A stretch of 64,000 bases of DNA from Apiospora phragmitis (GCA_038363925.1 JAQQWL010000005.1:2728001-2792000), one strand, 5' to 3'. Shown: positions 23,901 through 37,416, counted from the first letter of the stretch. Notes: a model not told the origin generated them from the letters alone. Numbers and translations: made by a program.

Positions 23901-24513
23901 AAAATCCTTTCTGTCTGTCTTCACGACAGAGAAGGATTGAATCGCGACATGCATACACACGAGGAGATCCTCGAGATATTGCCACCTTTATATCATTTAC
24001 TCCGCTCTATTTACCGGAGATATCGCAGGATTCAAAACATTGTTTTCGAGAATCTCCCTGTACCCGGGCTAGGATCTTGTGGTAGAGACCCAAATCTCCT
24101 TGAAGCCCCTTCTTTTCAGCGGGCGGCCACTTTACGCGGGTTAAGCATGGGGCAGAGCACAGGCCCAGGAGAACGGATAACCCGTTTCATTGCAAATCAA
24201 ACTGCGCCACTCTACGATCACGATGGATGGAGCACTAATACATAATCTCAGAACTAAGGATTGACGGAAGACTGGGCTCAGCTTAATGGTTTATGGTACA
24301 TTGCGCGAGGTGTAGGCTGAGAGAAAGATAGACGCCAACACTTCGCGAGGTTGACTTATGACAGGCTTGTTCAATACGGGCTCGCAAATTCTCTACGTTA
24401 AGGGATCGTAGGATTAAGGTAGCAGTCTTTGTGAAGATTGTTTTTCATGTAACCATCACCGAGTATGAGCCATTTAACAGTTTTTGTTCATTATATGCTG
24501 CGATAGAAGCAGC
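20920..24513. other. Gene-poor stretch
   Basis: About 3.6 kb without a convincing gene. Overlapping frames at 22048-22588 exist on both strands (159 and 137 codons); neither has recognisable domains, although the minus one begins with hydrophobic residues. A short tandem of ttgata occurs at 23024-23044. The region from 23,000 to 24,300 has only short random-looking frames. Confidence 0.4.
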
Positions 24514-25582
24514 CTACTTAGCCGCAGCCTCTTCTTCCTCATCAGGAACCTCTTCGCCATTTTCGATGGCCTTTTGCCGCCTCTTGGCGGCCTTTCTCTC
24601 TCTTCTTCTCCAGCAGCTGACTGAGCTTCTTTGCATTATTGAACACCCCACTCGTCCCCGAGCCGCAAGCTGCACAGCTGGGGTCCTTCCTATACCTCTG
24701 CAGGGCGCACGGCTCGCAGAAGTAGTGACCACACCTCGTCACCACGGGGCTCCGGTAGGGACCCTTGCAGATGATGCAGGCGAAGGGGATCTTCTCAAGC
24801 ATGGCAGCCTCGGCCGTCTCGTCGTCGTCGTCGTCGCCCCCCTTGGAGGTGCGGTTGGCGCTGGCCATGACGGTGCCACCAAGGTTCTTCTTGCCCTTGG
24901 TGACATTCTCCCACTCGCGGTCCAGCTTCCAGCCCTGCGCGTAGTCCTCGCGCGCGTGCAGGTACTTGCAGTTGTCGCCGAAGCCACAGAAGCCCGTCTG
25001 CTTGTAGTCCTTGCAGACGTCCGGCGCGAAGTCGGTCGTGGTCACGGTGCGGATGTTCGTGGGCGCCTTGATTGGACCGACAGAGCGCTGCGGCGCGTTC
25101 GGGTTCTTCTGGATGAAGTTGTTGCTGTTGGCCAGGCCCTTGTAGGTGCCGTCGGGTTGCGCCGGGCCGTCGGGTGCATCTGTAGACGTTTTGTTCGGCA
25201 TGGCCCGTGTCTTGCCTAGCAGGTTCTTGTCTTCGTCGTACCAGTTGCTGTGTTTGGTCGCGTCGTTGGTGCTGGTCATGGGGACGCTTCGATCGGCCTC
25301 GAAGAGGGTCGCCGACTCGTGCTGAGGCACTGAGACATTGTTCTTGGAGGAGGCTGTGACGATGGCGCTGTTCTTCTTACGCCGCTTAACTTGCTGGCCT
25401 GATTCATTTTCGGATGATGTGTAGTCTGAGTCGGAATCGCTGTTTTTCTCGGCTGGCGGAGGTGTTGCTGGGCGCTTTCTCATGGCGGCCTTGCCCTTTG
25501 CGCCTCGCTTCTTGAAGAGTGACACGGGGGCGATGGGGCCATCTTCCGGCGCAGAAGCGACCGAAGCGTTTGTATCGGTCAT
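24514..25582 (-). CDS. CWC24: Pre-mRNA splicing factor Cwc24 (CCCH zinc finger plus RING)
   Basis: Cwc24 (human RNF113A family) binds the activated spliceosome near the 5' splice site before the first step. The protein starts MTDTNASVASAPEDGPIAPV with LFKKRGAKGKAAMRKR typical of the family. It then has a CCCH zinc finger (CKDYKQTGFCGFGDNCKYLH), the linker REDYAQGWKLDREWE and a C3HC4 RING (CIICKGPYRSPVVTRCGHYF, CEPCALQRYRKDPSCAACG). The apparent frame ends early as a basic nonsense tail. Dropping one base from the T run at 24593-24595 restores the family-like ending EKKREKAAKRRQKAIENGEE and a stop at 24514, giving about 355 residues. The protein should be intact if that run is an assembly error. 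Confidence 0.92.
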
Positions 25583-28500
25583 GGTAATCTCAGGGGAACT
25601 CCAGGATGATTAAATACAAAAGATATTAGGTATGGAGCATTATTGTTCAATAAACCGCCAAGGCTGTGGTTGCTAAATGACGAAAGATCCGAGTCCAGGT
25701 ATTGATTGCCACAGCCCGTCCCAAAAGCTGCTGAGAAGCTCTTGTGGCTGAAGCTTACAGATCCAGCTTAGCGTAGCCTTGTGCCAGGGGGCCAATTAGA
25801 TAACGATCAAGCATGCAGGTCAATCAACGGGTGTGGGACAGTGGGGGGAGTTGCCCAAAGGTTCGTCTCTCTTGGGGCGGAGTCCAATATAGCAGCAAAG
25901 CTTTCAATTCCCAGCGTCACGAATGATGTGGCAAACGAACAGTCCCTCCCGGGTGGTATGAACGGTTCCCAGGCTAGCTAGCTCATCAGCGGCTGCCGAA
26001 GGTTGGACAGAACAGAACCAAACAAAGAAACTCCTCAGCTGCTTGCCAGAGAGAAAAAGAACCGCTTCATTCACGAGAGACCCCACCATTAGCGTCATGT
26101 AGGTCCCCAGCTCTAAAATTGGCGTCCTGCACCATATTCATGCGCGTGTCAAAGAAATGCCAGCATCAACCAATCGGTTGACGCGTCGCGGCCTGTTTTG
26201 CAGCTCTGAATGTCAATAACTCGTAAATCAGGCCAAAGAGAGTTGACTGTAGCGATGGGCAACAATGGGTTCTCGAAGATCATTCGCAGCCGTTCGGGCT
26301 TGCTTTTCCACATTGTGACAAAACCGACCCGGTTCTGCTGCCGGGCGTGCATGTGCATGCATTTGTTGTCGCTGTGAATGTCCCATCTCCTGTCTGGGTA
26401 AGCTCTCTGGATGCAGGCGGAACTCCAGCCACCAGGGCTATCATATGTAACAGTCATACAACGCAGTGGGTGAATAAATGCCTAATGTTACCTACCAACG
26501 GCAATCTATCCCCGCTGCCATCTATGGCCGGTATGTACATAGATATATCTAATTATCCATGCCCGGACAGTGAATAGCATTGATGGGTAAACAATAATAT
26601 CATCTCGAGCCTCAAGCCTTGGATTGACGTTCGCTAGTGCAGCCTTGAGACTGTTGTTGACTAGAAAAGTCGAGAGCTCCGCATGGAAGCATCTTCGAAC
26701 GTCTTAGCAAAAACGGTCGGGCATGAAGGAGATGATCTATTAAAATAGGATACAGAGTAGTTCATGGTGCTCGTAAACCTGTGACGATGACATGGCACGT
26801 CGGATCTCCCGTATTAGGCGCATTTCCAATCTCACCGCATCCTGGACCCCCTAGACTCCCTAGACTCGCAGTAGTTCTGCCGGCGTGCTGCTGGCTCGAG
26901 CTGGTGCCAGGCACATCCCGCTTGTGCTGGCATGGACCCTTGACCCCTGGCTTGCGTACCACAAACTGGTCCCACGATGCCTGCCCCAGCTCTGACCTGG
27001 ACGCCCGATTGGGAAATTCGTCCACAATATCCCATCTCAATGGGGGCACCAATTGCCATTTTCTTCATCAATCTCTGGTGGTGCTGCGCTGCGCTCATTC
27101 CCTCTCTCCCTCTCTCCCATCGTCGACCTTCTCTTTTTGGTCTGTCTGTTGGCTGCTAACCCTCTAGCATCTCCATTCCTCTCCCTTCTTCTTCTCTCCC
27201 TCACTCCCTTAGTACCTCCTTTCTATAGGGTTGTTCCCATCGCGAGACATCTCTTGATAACAAAGGCATTAAGTCTGGGGTGTCTAGAGTTGTCACTCTC
27301 CTGGTCTCCCGAGCCTCCCTTCCTGTCCCTTCCTCTTTCTATTGTTTACTTGCACATGGGAATCTGTACCAGAGACGCGTTCTCCTATCACCACCCCTCC
27401 ACTCGTTTGACTCACCACATCGACTAATTGTTTACTTATTTCTTTACTATTGTGCATTTGTTTTCTCTCTCTCTCACCCTTATAGAAGATAAACTCCCCC
27501 CTACGAACGAGGATATTCTTGCGACGGACTAATTCGACGATTTTCACGTTCCATTCGACCTTTTTTTTTCTCGCCTTAAAAAGTAATTATTTTACTATCC
27601 CTGTTACCCGGCAGTTTGGAGCATTTCGATTCGACGGCAGCTACCACGTACCATTCGACTTTCCCTTTGCTGATCCAGCCTGCGACCGCTTCAGCAACTT
27701 GTTTGGGATTCTGTTCAGAGACTAAATTTTGCAAACAAACCAGGGCAGCTGAGCTTGCGACAAATAGCGAAATTCGGGTCGTTCATTTCTTTTTGATTGA
27801 ATATCTGATCTGGTGCATGTAAGATATCCCCGGATCCCTGCATGGGCTCGTGTCTCCATCTTTCCTGCCGTGCAACCAATTGTGCGTGTTCTGGAGCGCC
27901 TCCAGTGATTGATGCAAGAAGGCCGACAGTCGCTGAACAGTAGAACGTACAGCTGTACCAAAAAACACTGGGACAACGACAAAATACGGATACCGACGAA
28001 GCGGAGGCAAATACCCAAAGGTCCTTCCACTTTTCTGCCGCTTTGATTGAAGCATTTGAGGCCCGTCAGAGCGCCACACGCCAAAAGCCCGAGCAAGCCA
28101 GCTAGATGAGTCCGAACCGACTCAAGCCATTTCCTGGGCGCGTCCTGTACCAAACCATACGCCTAGCCTGAAAGCATTCCGCCCATTTCGTGCAACTGAG
28201 ACTAGAGCACTCTCGAGTCTCTTGTTGGCGCTATAAGGGGTTCTTTCTGTCGCCCATTCGCGCGACCTGTGCATTCTTGTTGAGAATACACACAAACAGA
28301 ACCAACCGAGCTTCCTCAGGCCAGTTTGCTGCCCTGCGTTCCTGGCTGCAGACGGGTCTGCCGCACCTGCCGTTTTTGTACTTGCTTTCCTCGGCCCCGC
28401 GCCATATCCGACAATTACGAAGCACGAAGCTTTCGGGGGACGATTCAGAGCAACGGCCTCGGAACATCTCGGGTTACTTCAGCAGGCGAGAAACTACGGC

Positions 28501-28591
28501 CTGTATGTCGCACATCTAATTCAAGGGGAAAGTGCGCACCTAACGCAGTGCATTCCCTCTTGAATACGGCAACCACGAAAATCCGCCTATC
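25583..28591. other. Long divergent spacer and apsA leader
   Basis: Three kilobases between CWC24 and the apsA-like gene. The part from 27,050 to 27,560 is strongly pyrimidine-rich on the plus strand (ctctccctctctccc, tttcttctctc, a T9 tract near 27,560), as in promoters and long 5' leaders of large fungal developmental genes. No conserved coding frame was found; short upstream ORFs are present between 27,500 and 28,560. Confidence 0.45.
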
Positions 28592-31500
28592 ATGGCCGCA
28601 TGGTCAGCTGCGGGCGACGAGCCCCCCTCGTCGCCCATTCCTGGTTTCGCATTCCAGAATGACCCGTTTGACGAACCGATCCCGCCTCCGATGAGGGACA
28701 GCACGCGCCAGCGATTTGCAAACTTCGATTCCCAACTTCTCGCGCTTGGCCCCAATGCCTCTCCAGATCAAGCCAAACGGGCGTTAGAGGCACATCTCGC
28801 CGAGACGGACCGCCGCATGGAAGAAGCTGGAAGATTGGGCACTGCTCTTGTGGCCCAACGGAAAGAGCTCGAGGATAGACTACAAGAGGTTGTTGACCAG
28901 CAAGCCGCAGGCGGGCTGTCCGATGAGCTTAAGGAGAAGCTCGTCGAAATCGAGCGGGATTACAATGAAGTCGCCCGGGAGAGCGCGAGGGCCTTTTTGC
29001 CAAAGTCCCGAGTCCCAAGCAACGAGGCTGCTGAAGGATCACCATTTGTACCCGAGGGCAGGGGTGGCCGGGTAAGCGAACTGACTTCTCTAATCTCAGT
29101 GAACCACTGATCAAGACAATGTTCCGCTAACTGTTGTTGTGTTACAGCGTTCTGTCAGCCCTTCCAAGTTCGAAACCCAGGCAATCGGCTCTCCGACAAA
29201 ATTGAGTGTACCGAACCGCAAACTTCGCAACCAGCCGGCCCAGCGTGTCCACGACATCGAGTTCGCGGCCGAGATCAGCACATCCTTGATCGCCCAAGTA
29301 CGGAATCTTCAGGCCATTCTTGCTGAGAAGGAAGAGGAGCTTCGTGATATCAAAATCGAGAAGTCCAGGCTCGAGTATGACGCCGAAGGATTTCAGCAGC
29401 GGGTGAAGATTTTGGATGAGAGCGAGAGCCGTTACAAGGACGAGAACTGGAGCCTCGAGACCCAAGTCCATGAGCTCATGTCTGCACAGAAGGATGCTGC
29501 CGCTCGCGAGAAGAAGCTTCAGCAGACTGTCAACATACTTCAGTCTGAGAAGAACTCGGCGCAGCGAGAGCTAGATGAGGTCAAGTTGACTCACGCTAGG
29601 TTAACCGACGAATACGCAGCTTCCGTCAAGACTCATGATGTTGAGTTGGGCGCTGCGAAACGTAACCTTATAATGGCTGAGTCCGAGCGTTTTGCGCTGA
29701 ATCGGAAGATCGAGGACTTAACTGGCCAAAACCAGGAACTCGCAAAGGCGATCTCATCACAGAGGAGCAGAATGAGTGATCGGCAAGAAGTCTTCGGCAT
29801 GAACGAGGATGACTTCAAGACCGCTCATGGCGGTGATACTCCAGATGACTCACCTCCGCCGTCACCCATCAAGGGCACACCTCTTCGACACTCAATGCTC
29901 GAGTCCGAGACACTCAAAACTTCCCTTTCACATGCCCAGCGAACTATCCAGAGCTTAAGAACCAATGTCCACAGGGAGAAGACCGAGAAGCTCGAGCTGA
30001 GACGCATGCTCCAGGATGCTCGGGATGAGTTGGAGAAGACTCGACAGGAACCTATGCCAGAGAAGAGACGCCCGAGGAAGAGCGAGACCAGGGATTTCAA
30101 GAAGCCGCCACCGAGGCTGCTCGGCAACTTGCGACCCGTTCGTAGCGAGATCTATATCGACGAGGAGGACTGGGAAGACCAGACGGACGATGGCACCATC
30201 ACGGGCAATCGATCATTCTCAAAGCAGCGGTCAAGCGTCCCACCGGTTGCTGAGAGCATCGAGACGGACGATTTCGAAACCGCCCATGAGACCAGCGACC
30301 AGGACCAAGCTTTCGATACTGCCAATGATCGTAGTGGCAACACCACGGACGATTTCCATACTGGTGCGGAGGATTTCTCCAGCTCCGACGATGACATGAC
30401 AGAAACAGATAGTCCTTCCAAAAACACGCTCAGAGGCCGCCGCCAGCCGAGTCAGATGTTTGCCCACAACGGTTCTATAGACAGCACGGCATCGACCGAC
30501 GACGAGTATAGCTTCGATGGGAGACGGACGCCCACTTCCCAGTTCCCGCCTCTTCAGCCCAGATTCCCTGTACGGGTTAATCGGGACGCTTACCGGCGAT
30601 CCCGGCAGGGTAGCGAGGATCCCAGCTACCAGAGTCCCGCAAGCTATACTCATAGCAGCACTGCTACAACACCTCAACAGGGAGTTCAAAACCTGGCAGC
30701 TGAGCTTGGCGACTTTGATGGCAGTGACAATGAGTCAAACCGCTCTGCTACTCCTAACAGGAGCATCTACAACTCGAGACCAGGGTCGTGCAGGACCGTG
30801 TCTCCACCACCTCCTGTACCTCCGGTACCTGCCATGCCGCGTATGCTAATGGTCGAAAGTGGTATGATGACCGAGCCGGTGCCGGAGCTGTTTCCCATTA
30901 CTCCGGCGACCGTAGTTGATCGACCTATGTCTATGAACACTGTCATTAGCCAGTTTGCGCTTTCAGAGTATAGTGAGATGGGTACTCAGTACTTGGACGA
31001 CAGCCTTGCCAAGTTCCCTTCGCCTCCTACTTCAGCCAAGGATCTCGTTCTCTCCTTGGAAGAGGCCGAGAATCTCAAGCAGGAGCATGCTAGACATATC
31101 GAGAATCTGCATGCTGAGAATGCGACTGCCCACGCTACCGCTGTAGACTCTCTCAAGGCCAGCCATGCTGATGCGCTGAGTCGTGCCTTGGATGAAGCCA
31201 AGTCTCTGCATGCTCAAGAAGTGGACAATATGAAGCTTACCCACGCCGAACTTGCCAGCAAGTCTACAGAAGCATCCGCAGCTCATGCCGCTGAGCTTGA
31301 GGCGCTTCGAGCTGACCATGACGCAAAGATTGCTCAGATCGAGTCAGAACTCAAGGCTCAGCACTCTTCAGAGCTGGAGACCCTCAAGGCGAATCACGAG
31401 AAGGAACTGGCTTCTGCTAAGAAGCAAAGCGATACAGCCCACGGAGCCGAGCTTGCAGCTCTTGTCGCTGCTCACGCAGCACAGATTGAACTCGTTAAGA

Positions 31501-34500
31501 AGCAGCTCAGTGCAAGCCACGAAAAGGATCTCGAGTCACTCAAGGCAACATATGCGGAGCAGCTCGACTTGTCAAAGCAAGGAAGCGACGAGGCCCATGC
31601 CGAGGAACTCGAGAAGCTCAAGGCAGCTCATCTTGCACAAATCGACGAAGCAAACAACAAGCTTCGCGCGACTCACAGCCAAGAGCTTGAAGCTCTGAAG
31701 GGTGCCCATGCTACGCAGGTGGAAGAGTCTAAGGATGTTGCTCATTCTGCGCATGCCGCCGAGCTGGCTTCCCTCACAGCTGCACATGCTCTCCAGCTCA
31801 AGTGGGCTAAGACCGAAAGCGAGGACAGCCTAGCCAAGCAAATTGGATTGCTCAAAGCTTCGCATGAAGAACAACTTCGAACTTCCAAGGCCGAGGCCGA
31901 TGCTTACCTCGCCCGTGAAATCGAGTCCCTTAAGGCCAACCATGCCGAACAGCTGCAGTCCACCAAGGCCGACGGAGAGACGACATTGGCAAGAGAACTG
32001 GAGGCCATCCAGGCCAAACATGCTCAGCAATTGCAGTCAGCGCACGAAGAAAGCTCTGCACGTCTAGACCGGGAACTGGAAGGTCTAAGAGCAGCGCATG
32101 CCAAGGAACTCGAAGAATCCAAGCAAGAAAGCCAGTCTGCCCAAGCAGCAGCCATTGCAGCCCTAGTGGCTTCTCATGCAAAGACACTCGAAGAAGCGAA
32201 GGCAAAGAGTGAGACTTCTCATCTGGCAGCCATCGACACCCTCAAAGCCGCACATTCCAAGGAGCTTGAGGACTTCAAGCTTGAGAGGGATACCGCACAA
32301 ACCGCTGCCATCGCCGCTTTGACCGCCTCGCACGCCAAGGCAATTGCGTCAACGAAGGCAGATGCCGACGCAGAAATGGCGGAGCAGCTTGAGTCACTCA
32401 GGAAATCCCACTCCAAGGAACTTGCCTCACTCAAGGAGTCCCACTCCAACGATCTTGCAGCACTCCGAGCTGAGTATTCTGCGGCCAGTGCTCAAGAACT
32501 GGAGGGTTTCAAGGCTGCTCTGTCTAAGCAAATGGAATCGACCAGATCCGAAGGCGATGCCGCTCACTCACAGCAGCTCGAGGCGATCAACGCTGCGCAC
32601 TCTGAGATTGTTGAGGCGCACAAGAGAGATAGTGCTGCGGCTGCTGCGGCCTTGGAATCTGCAAAGGCCAACCACGAGCGACAGTTGGAGTCTCTGAGAA
32701 GCGAGCACGCCGCTGCCAAATCGAAGGAACTTGGTGATCTTTCCGCCAAGCATGAGGTTCAACTTGCGGCTGCCACAGCCGCACTTTTGGCAACCAAGAG
32801 CAAGGAGATGGATGAGCTGCGCTCGACGCACAACGACCAACTTGCGAAACTCGACGAGGAACACAGCGCAACCATGGCCAAGTCGCTGCAGCAAGCTGCT
32901 TCGGAACATGCAGCCCAGTTGGAGTCGCTGCAGGCTGAAATGGCCGCCGTTAAGGCTAAGGAATTAGAAGCGTTAGCATCTGCTCATGGAAGACAAGTAG
33001 AAGCCATGCAAGCCGAGTACGCTGCTGCGAAGGCCATGGACTTTGAAGACATGACTTCAAGCCATGAGAAGCAAGTCCAGGCCTTGCGTATCGAATTCAA
33101 CAGTGCGAAGGCAAGCGAGCTCGAGCAAATATCCAAGGCTCACGACGAGGCCATCAAGGCCCTCAGAGCTGAAGCTGCCGCGGCTAAGCTAGCAGCACTT
33201 GAGGAGCTCTCTGCTAGTCACGGGATCCATACTAAGTCGCTCGGTGCCGAAGCTGAAGCTCTGAAGGCCAAGGAACTTGACGAACTTTCGGCAATGCATG
33301 CTGCACAGTTGAAGTCTCGGCAGGCGGAACATGAAGCCGCCATCGCCAAGATGAAGGAAGATATGGCAGCAAGCCATGAATTGAAGCTGAAGGCGTTAGC
33401 CTCCGACACTGGTGCTTCGCAGACTAGAGAACTCGAGGCACTGCGTGCAGCCCACGACAAGGATCTGGCCGCTCTCCGGGACGAGCACGAAGCTTCGCGC
33501 GCCAAGGAGCTCGATGAGCTCAATATGCGTCACAGCGGCCTGCTAGAGTCTCTTCGCATGGAACATAAGGCAACGCTAGACCAAGCCCTTGCAAACCTTA
33601 AGAACACCCACGACAAAGATATCGATTCACTGAACGGCACCCATGCTACCACGACCGCTGCTGCACTTGAGGCACTGAAATCGAACCACTCGAAACAATT
33701 GGATGTTCTGAAGTCTGAGCACGAGGCAGATCTAGCTCGCCATCTGGACAGCATCCGTGAGGAGCACACAAGTCAACTTGAGGCCCAGAAGTCTGGAAGC
33801 CTGGCCGAGAAGGAGAAGCTCGTTGCCGCCCATGCTTTGGAGCTAGAAGCACTCCGAAAGTCACTTGCAGTGGTGCGACCATCACTTAAATACTCCACCG
33901 TCTCTGCAGTGTCTACCGAGCCTATTGAGCAGACCATTGAGGAGCCCGAGTCTCTTCGCAGCCCTAAGAGGGATGCATTCATCATCCCTCACGAGCGGGA
34001 ACCGCAAACGCCTATGGGCAGAAGAGGCAAGGACAAGAGTGCCGTGCCGTTCATTGCCGAGGATGAGACCCGCCAATCACCTAGCTCTGTTATGGCAGGA
34101 CCCGAGACACCTGAATCCCAGCGACCGTTCAAGGAGATGTCCACTAACACTGACGCACGTCCTTCGCGGAAGCCAAAGGTGACAACTGCGGACAACAGCT
34201 CCCAAACAGCTCTGACTTCGGAAGGCATCGAACATCTGATGAAGAAGCAACACCAGCGAACTACGTCTTCGGACTCGGTGTCCCACACGCCGTACGTCGC
34301 TACACCGGGATCCCCCATTCGTCATCAGCGACGCACCTCCCAGGATAGCAACCGTGGCGATTCCGGGCTCATCGCAGGAGCTGAACCCATTCCTGCGCGA
34401 CGACCAGGAAGCTCAGCCAGCGCACAAAGCTCTGCGCAAGCAGTCCCGCCTTTGCCTGCTAATCATAGGGAGGCCATCGAAGCAGCACGCACAGGTTCCT

Positions 34501-35833
34501 CGAGTGGATCTGGCGCTAAGGGCGCCATGGGACCTCCCCTGGTTCCCGCCTCGGCCTACAAGAACGGTGCAAGACCTTGGACACCGCGTGAGAACCGACC
34601 CATGTCACCAGCATCCTTTGCCTCCCACTCTCAGCCACGCTTAGGTACACCGACACCTCGAGCAGGCCGGACGAACTCGGCACTAGGAAATGTCGACCTA
34701 CACTCTCCGTCACGAGTACCGGGACGGAGTAGGCAATCGTCCCTTTCGTCGTTTACTTCGGAGATCGAGACGCGGTTCAACACACATGGCGGTACTATGG
34801 GTGTTGATATGAGCGATCTCGCCGGCACTGACCCTCGCATGATCCAAGCCATTACTCAGACAATGATTGGTGAATACCTCTGGAAATACACACGCAAGGC
34901 AGGCCGGGGCGACATGTCTGAGAACCGACACAGGCGGTACTTCTGGGTCCATCCCTATACGCGCACGCTGTATTGGAGCACTAGTGATCCCTCGGCAGCG
35001 GGCAAGACGGAATTGAGAGCCAAGAGTGTCCCGATCGAAGCTGTCCGGGTGGTCTCCGACGACAACCCCATGCCACCCGGGCTGCACCGCAAGAGTCTGG
35101 TGATCATCTCACCTGGGCGAACCATCAAGTTTACATGCACCACTGGTCAACGCCACGAGACATGGTTTAATGCCCTTTCTTACCTGTTGCTCCGAACCGG
35201 CGAAGATGGACAGGCCGATACAGAAGAGATTGCTGGGAACATTACCCAGGATGATGTCAATGAGTTCAACCCTTCCGTGGGCCAGAGGCCAGCCAATGGA
35301 AACCGGTCGCGGGCAGCCCCATCGTTATCGTCTTACAACTCGCGGACGACAAGGACGGAATCCCCAAACGTTGACATGATGGCCATCCCGACACTGACAC
35401 CGACGCACGAGAAAAGTACAGCACGACCTGGCACTATTGGGAGGTTGAGCCGGTATGGCAGTGGACTCTTCAACAGCATGGGCCGCAAGAGTAGAACAGG
35501 TGTGGACAATGCCATCTATGAGGCCAGTGAGGTGAACGACAGCGCCGAGGAATTGCGCCAGATCATCGAGCAGCAGGATCGCGAGTCTGACAGGCTCGAG
35601 AATGTTCGCGCGTGTTGCGATGGTAAGTCTCCCAAAAATGATCCGCTTTTCAGGAGTTCAATGCTAACAACCTACCAGGAAAACACGATGTTGGGACCTT
35701 GTCGCACAGTTCCAAGAGGAACCGACACAGCTCTTCGAATCAACTGAACGCACCTACACATAACCATGCCCACCCCGGGCGGTCCTCAACACCCACTCCT
35801 TCGATACCTACTACCTTGAGGTCCCGGGCGTAA
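28592..35833 (+). CDS. apsA: ApsA/Num1-like cortical nuclear-migration protein
   Basis: A cortical anchor that holds dynein at the plasma membrane to pull nuclei (Aspergillus ApsA, yeast Num1, fission yeast Mcp5). Exons are 28592-29071, 29148-35622 and 35679-35833 (GT..AG throughout), giving 2369 residues. In order there is a disordered start, coiled coil over about residues 50-320 (with EFAAEISTSLIAQVRNLQAI, then EEELRDIKIEKSRLEYD), an acidic/Ser-rich disordered region to about 790, a 35-unit 26-residue repeat array (residues 799-1717), a second disordered region, and a C-terminal Mcp5-type PH domain at about 2066-2180 (MIGEYLWKYTRKAGRG, RRYFWVHPYTRTLYW, SLVIISPGRTIKFTC, WFNALSYLLLRT) that binds phosphoinositides. 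A basic tail follows. The gene is intact over 7.1 kb. The start is supported by family-like FxFQNDPFDEP near the N-terminus. Confidence 0.93.
31062..33818 (+). repeat. 35-unit, 26-residue protein repeat array inside apsA
   Basis: From EAENLKQEH to the unit HLDSIREEH there are 35 consecutive units: 32 of 26 residues, two of 25 and one of 37 (26 plus 11). They add up to exactly 919 codons. The unit resembles ELEALKAAHxxQLxxxKxEx followed by xxHAA. Position 9 is His in 33 of 35 units; hydrophobic or small residues recur at 2, 5, 13, 16, 20 and 24. DNA identity between units is low, so this is an old array kept by protein selection. Confidence 0.9.
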
Positions 35834-37014
35834 CCCACTCGCTCTCTAGACCTGAGTCCAGCATGCCGCTGACGACAAACAAACATCCTTTACATGTTCG
35901 ATAGCCTTTGGAAGTTAATACCATTCGAGCCCAACGACACATGGATCTCTTTTCGATTCAACTCAATCGCTATATCTACACTTTGAACAAACCCCCATTT
36001 GAGTTATGAAGACCGCTTATGGACTCTGACGACGTCGACGACTTTTCTTGTTGTACACTTTTTTTCTGTCACTGATTTCATCGCCTTTTCTTTTTACTTG
36101 TGTGCTTTTCGATTCGATTGATTGATCGACGTCGCCCTGCAACTTAATCTCTATACCCTTGTATGCGTACAAGCTCGAATGCTCGCATTTGCGTTATTGA
36201 CACTTGCGGAGTTGAGATGGCGTTCCAACTTTGACTTGACATTCGGCCCCTTCTTGTGTTTTGCTGCTGCTTTTCGGAGCCGGCGTGAGTGAGGCGGTCT
36301 GGGTCGGCGGGGGGAAGAGGAACGGTTCAAGCATGTAACGCGGCATCCCGTCAACCCATCATCATCATCATCATCATCATCATATATCAGCGTTTTTTTT
36401 CTGCTTTGATGACACGAAAAAAAGTAGTAGTTACAGAAGCACGGCAGCGGTTGAATTGAGATCTTCTCTTATAAACGTTCGCTTTGATTGACCAATATGT
36501 GCCTTGAATCAACTGGCTCTGTATCGCCCCCTCGTTTGGACCAGGGGGTATGCTTACTTGCTTGCAGGAGAGAGTAAGATTGTCTTTCAACCGGGCGGGA
36601 CTTTTCATCCGCCACGTACCATACTTACATAAACCTCTTGCTTGTCTGCCTACTCGTTTTGATGTAAGCCAGCAAATATTGCGAATAAACCAATTGATCA
36701 ACTGACCTTTGGCTCCGCGGCTTGATGTGAACTTGGGATGGCCTCTTTCTCTCTCAACTGGTTCCTCCACCGAAGTAATACCATGTCGCATACGGGAGTA
36801 TTGGGCAGATAACTGCTGCAAGGGGGTGGCAGTGAGAGGTTATGAGATGATATGAGCTCAGGGCTAAAATGAATAACCGTGCTATTCGTTTCTGTTAATG
36901 TAAAACACATCAGGTCGTCTCAGTCTATCTCTCTATTCCTCTACCTTTGTCCTCAAACCGGCCTGTATTCGTCTGACGCAACACCAACACACACACACAC
37001 ACATTCGATTCCAA
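35834..37014. other. Intergenic with microsatellites
   Basis: apsA 3' region and promoter of the next gene. It holds an (atc)n run at 36357-36383 and an (ac)n run at about 36987-37003. No gene seen. Confidence 0.5.
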
Positions 37015-37416
37015 ATGCACTTCTCCTTCACCTCAATCCGTGTCATGGCCATGGTCATGGCCTTCGGTGCCGCTATTGCTGCACCAACTGCAGGCCCGTA
37101 AGTATTTGCTTTTACTTACTCCTCTTTTACTTTGCTTTGTTTCCCTCCCTTTCCTTCCCCGTCTTCTTGTGCCCAAGAGCAGTATGTTCTTGATATTGTA
37201 ACACGACTTTACGCGAGATACGTGCACTGACAACCTGTTATCATCAAAATTAGACATCTCCTCTTCCCTTCCCGGTCCGAATGCGAACGGGCTTTGCCGG
37301 TCGCGCTGGCCCTGCCACCGCGGTACCGAGGTGCCACGAGAATACCAAGCAGGTGTTGCTGTAGAGACCACAGAATGGGTCTGTTGGTAATCGGGCAACT
37401 TCGATGCGGTTGGTAA
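37015..37416 (+). CDS. Small secreted protein candidate 1
   Basis: Exon 1 (37015-37097) encodes MHFSFTSIRVMAMVMAFGAA followed by IAAPTAGP, a clear signal peptide with an A-A-P cleavage region. It ends at a good donor, cc|gtaagt. The nearest acceptor (aaaattag, exon 2 from 37254) gives an 81-residue product with a CCC cluster and GQLRCGW at the end; the exon 2 frame is uncertain. The signal peptide resembles that of the gene at 37988 (GAA-IAAPT versus GAA-VAAPT), so the two are probably a tandem pair. Exon 1 is well supported; the mature part is not. Confidence 0.45.

Noticed and set aside
24593..24595. Programmed frameshift near the end of CWC24
   Set aside because: No slippery-site signature or conserved alternative product; a one-base error in a short run explains it better.
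36357..36383. (atc)n run considered as a CRISPR-like or regulatory repeat
   Set aside because: A simple trinucleotide microsatellite.
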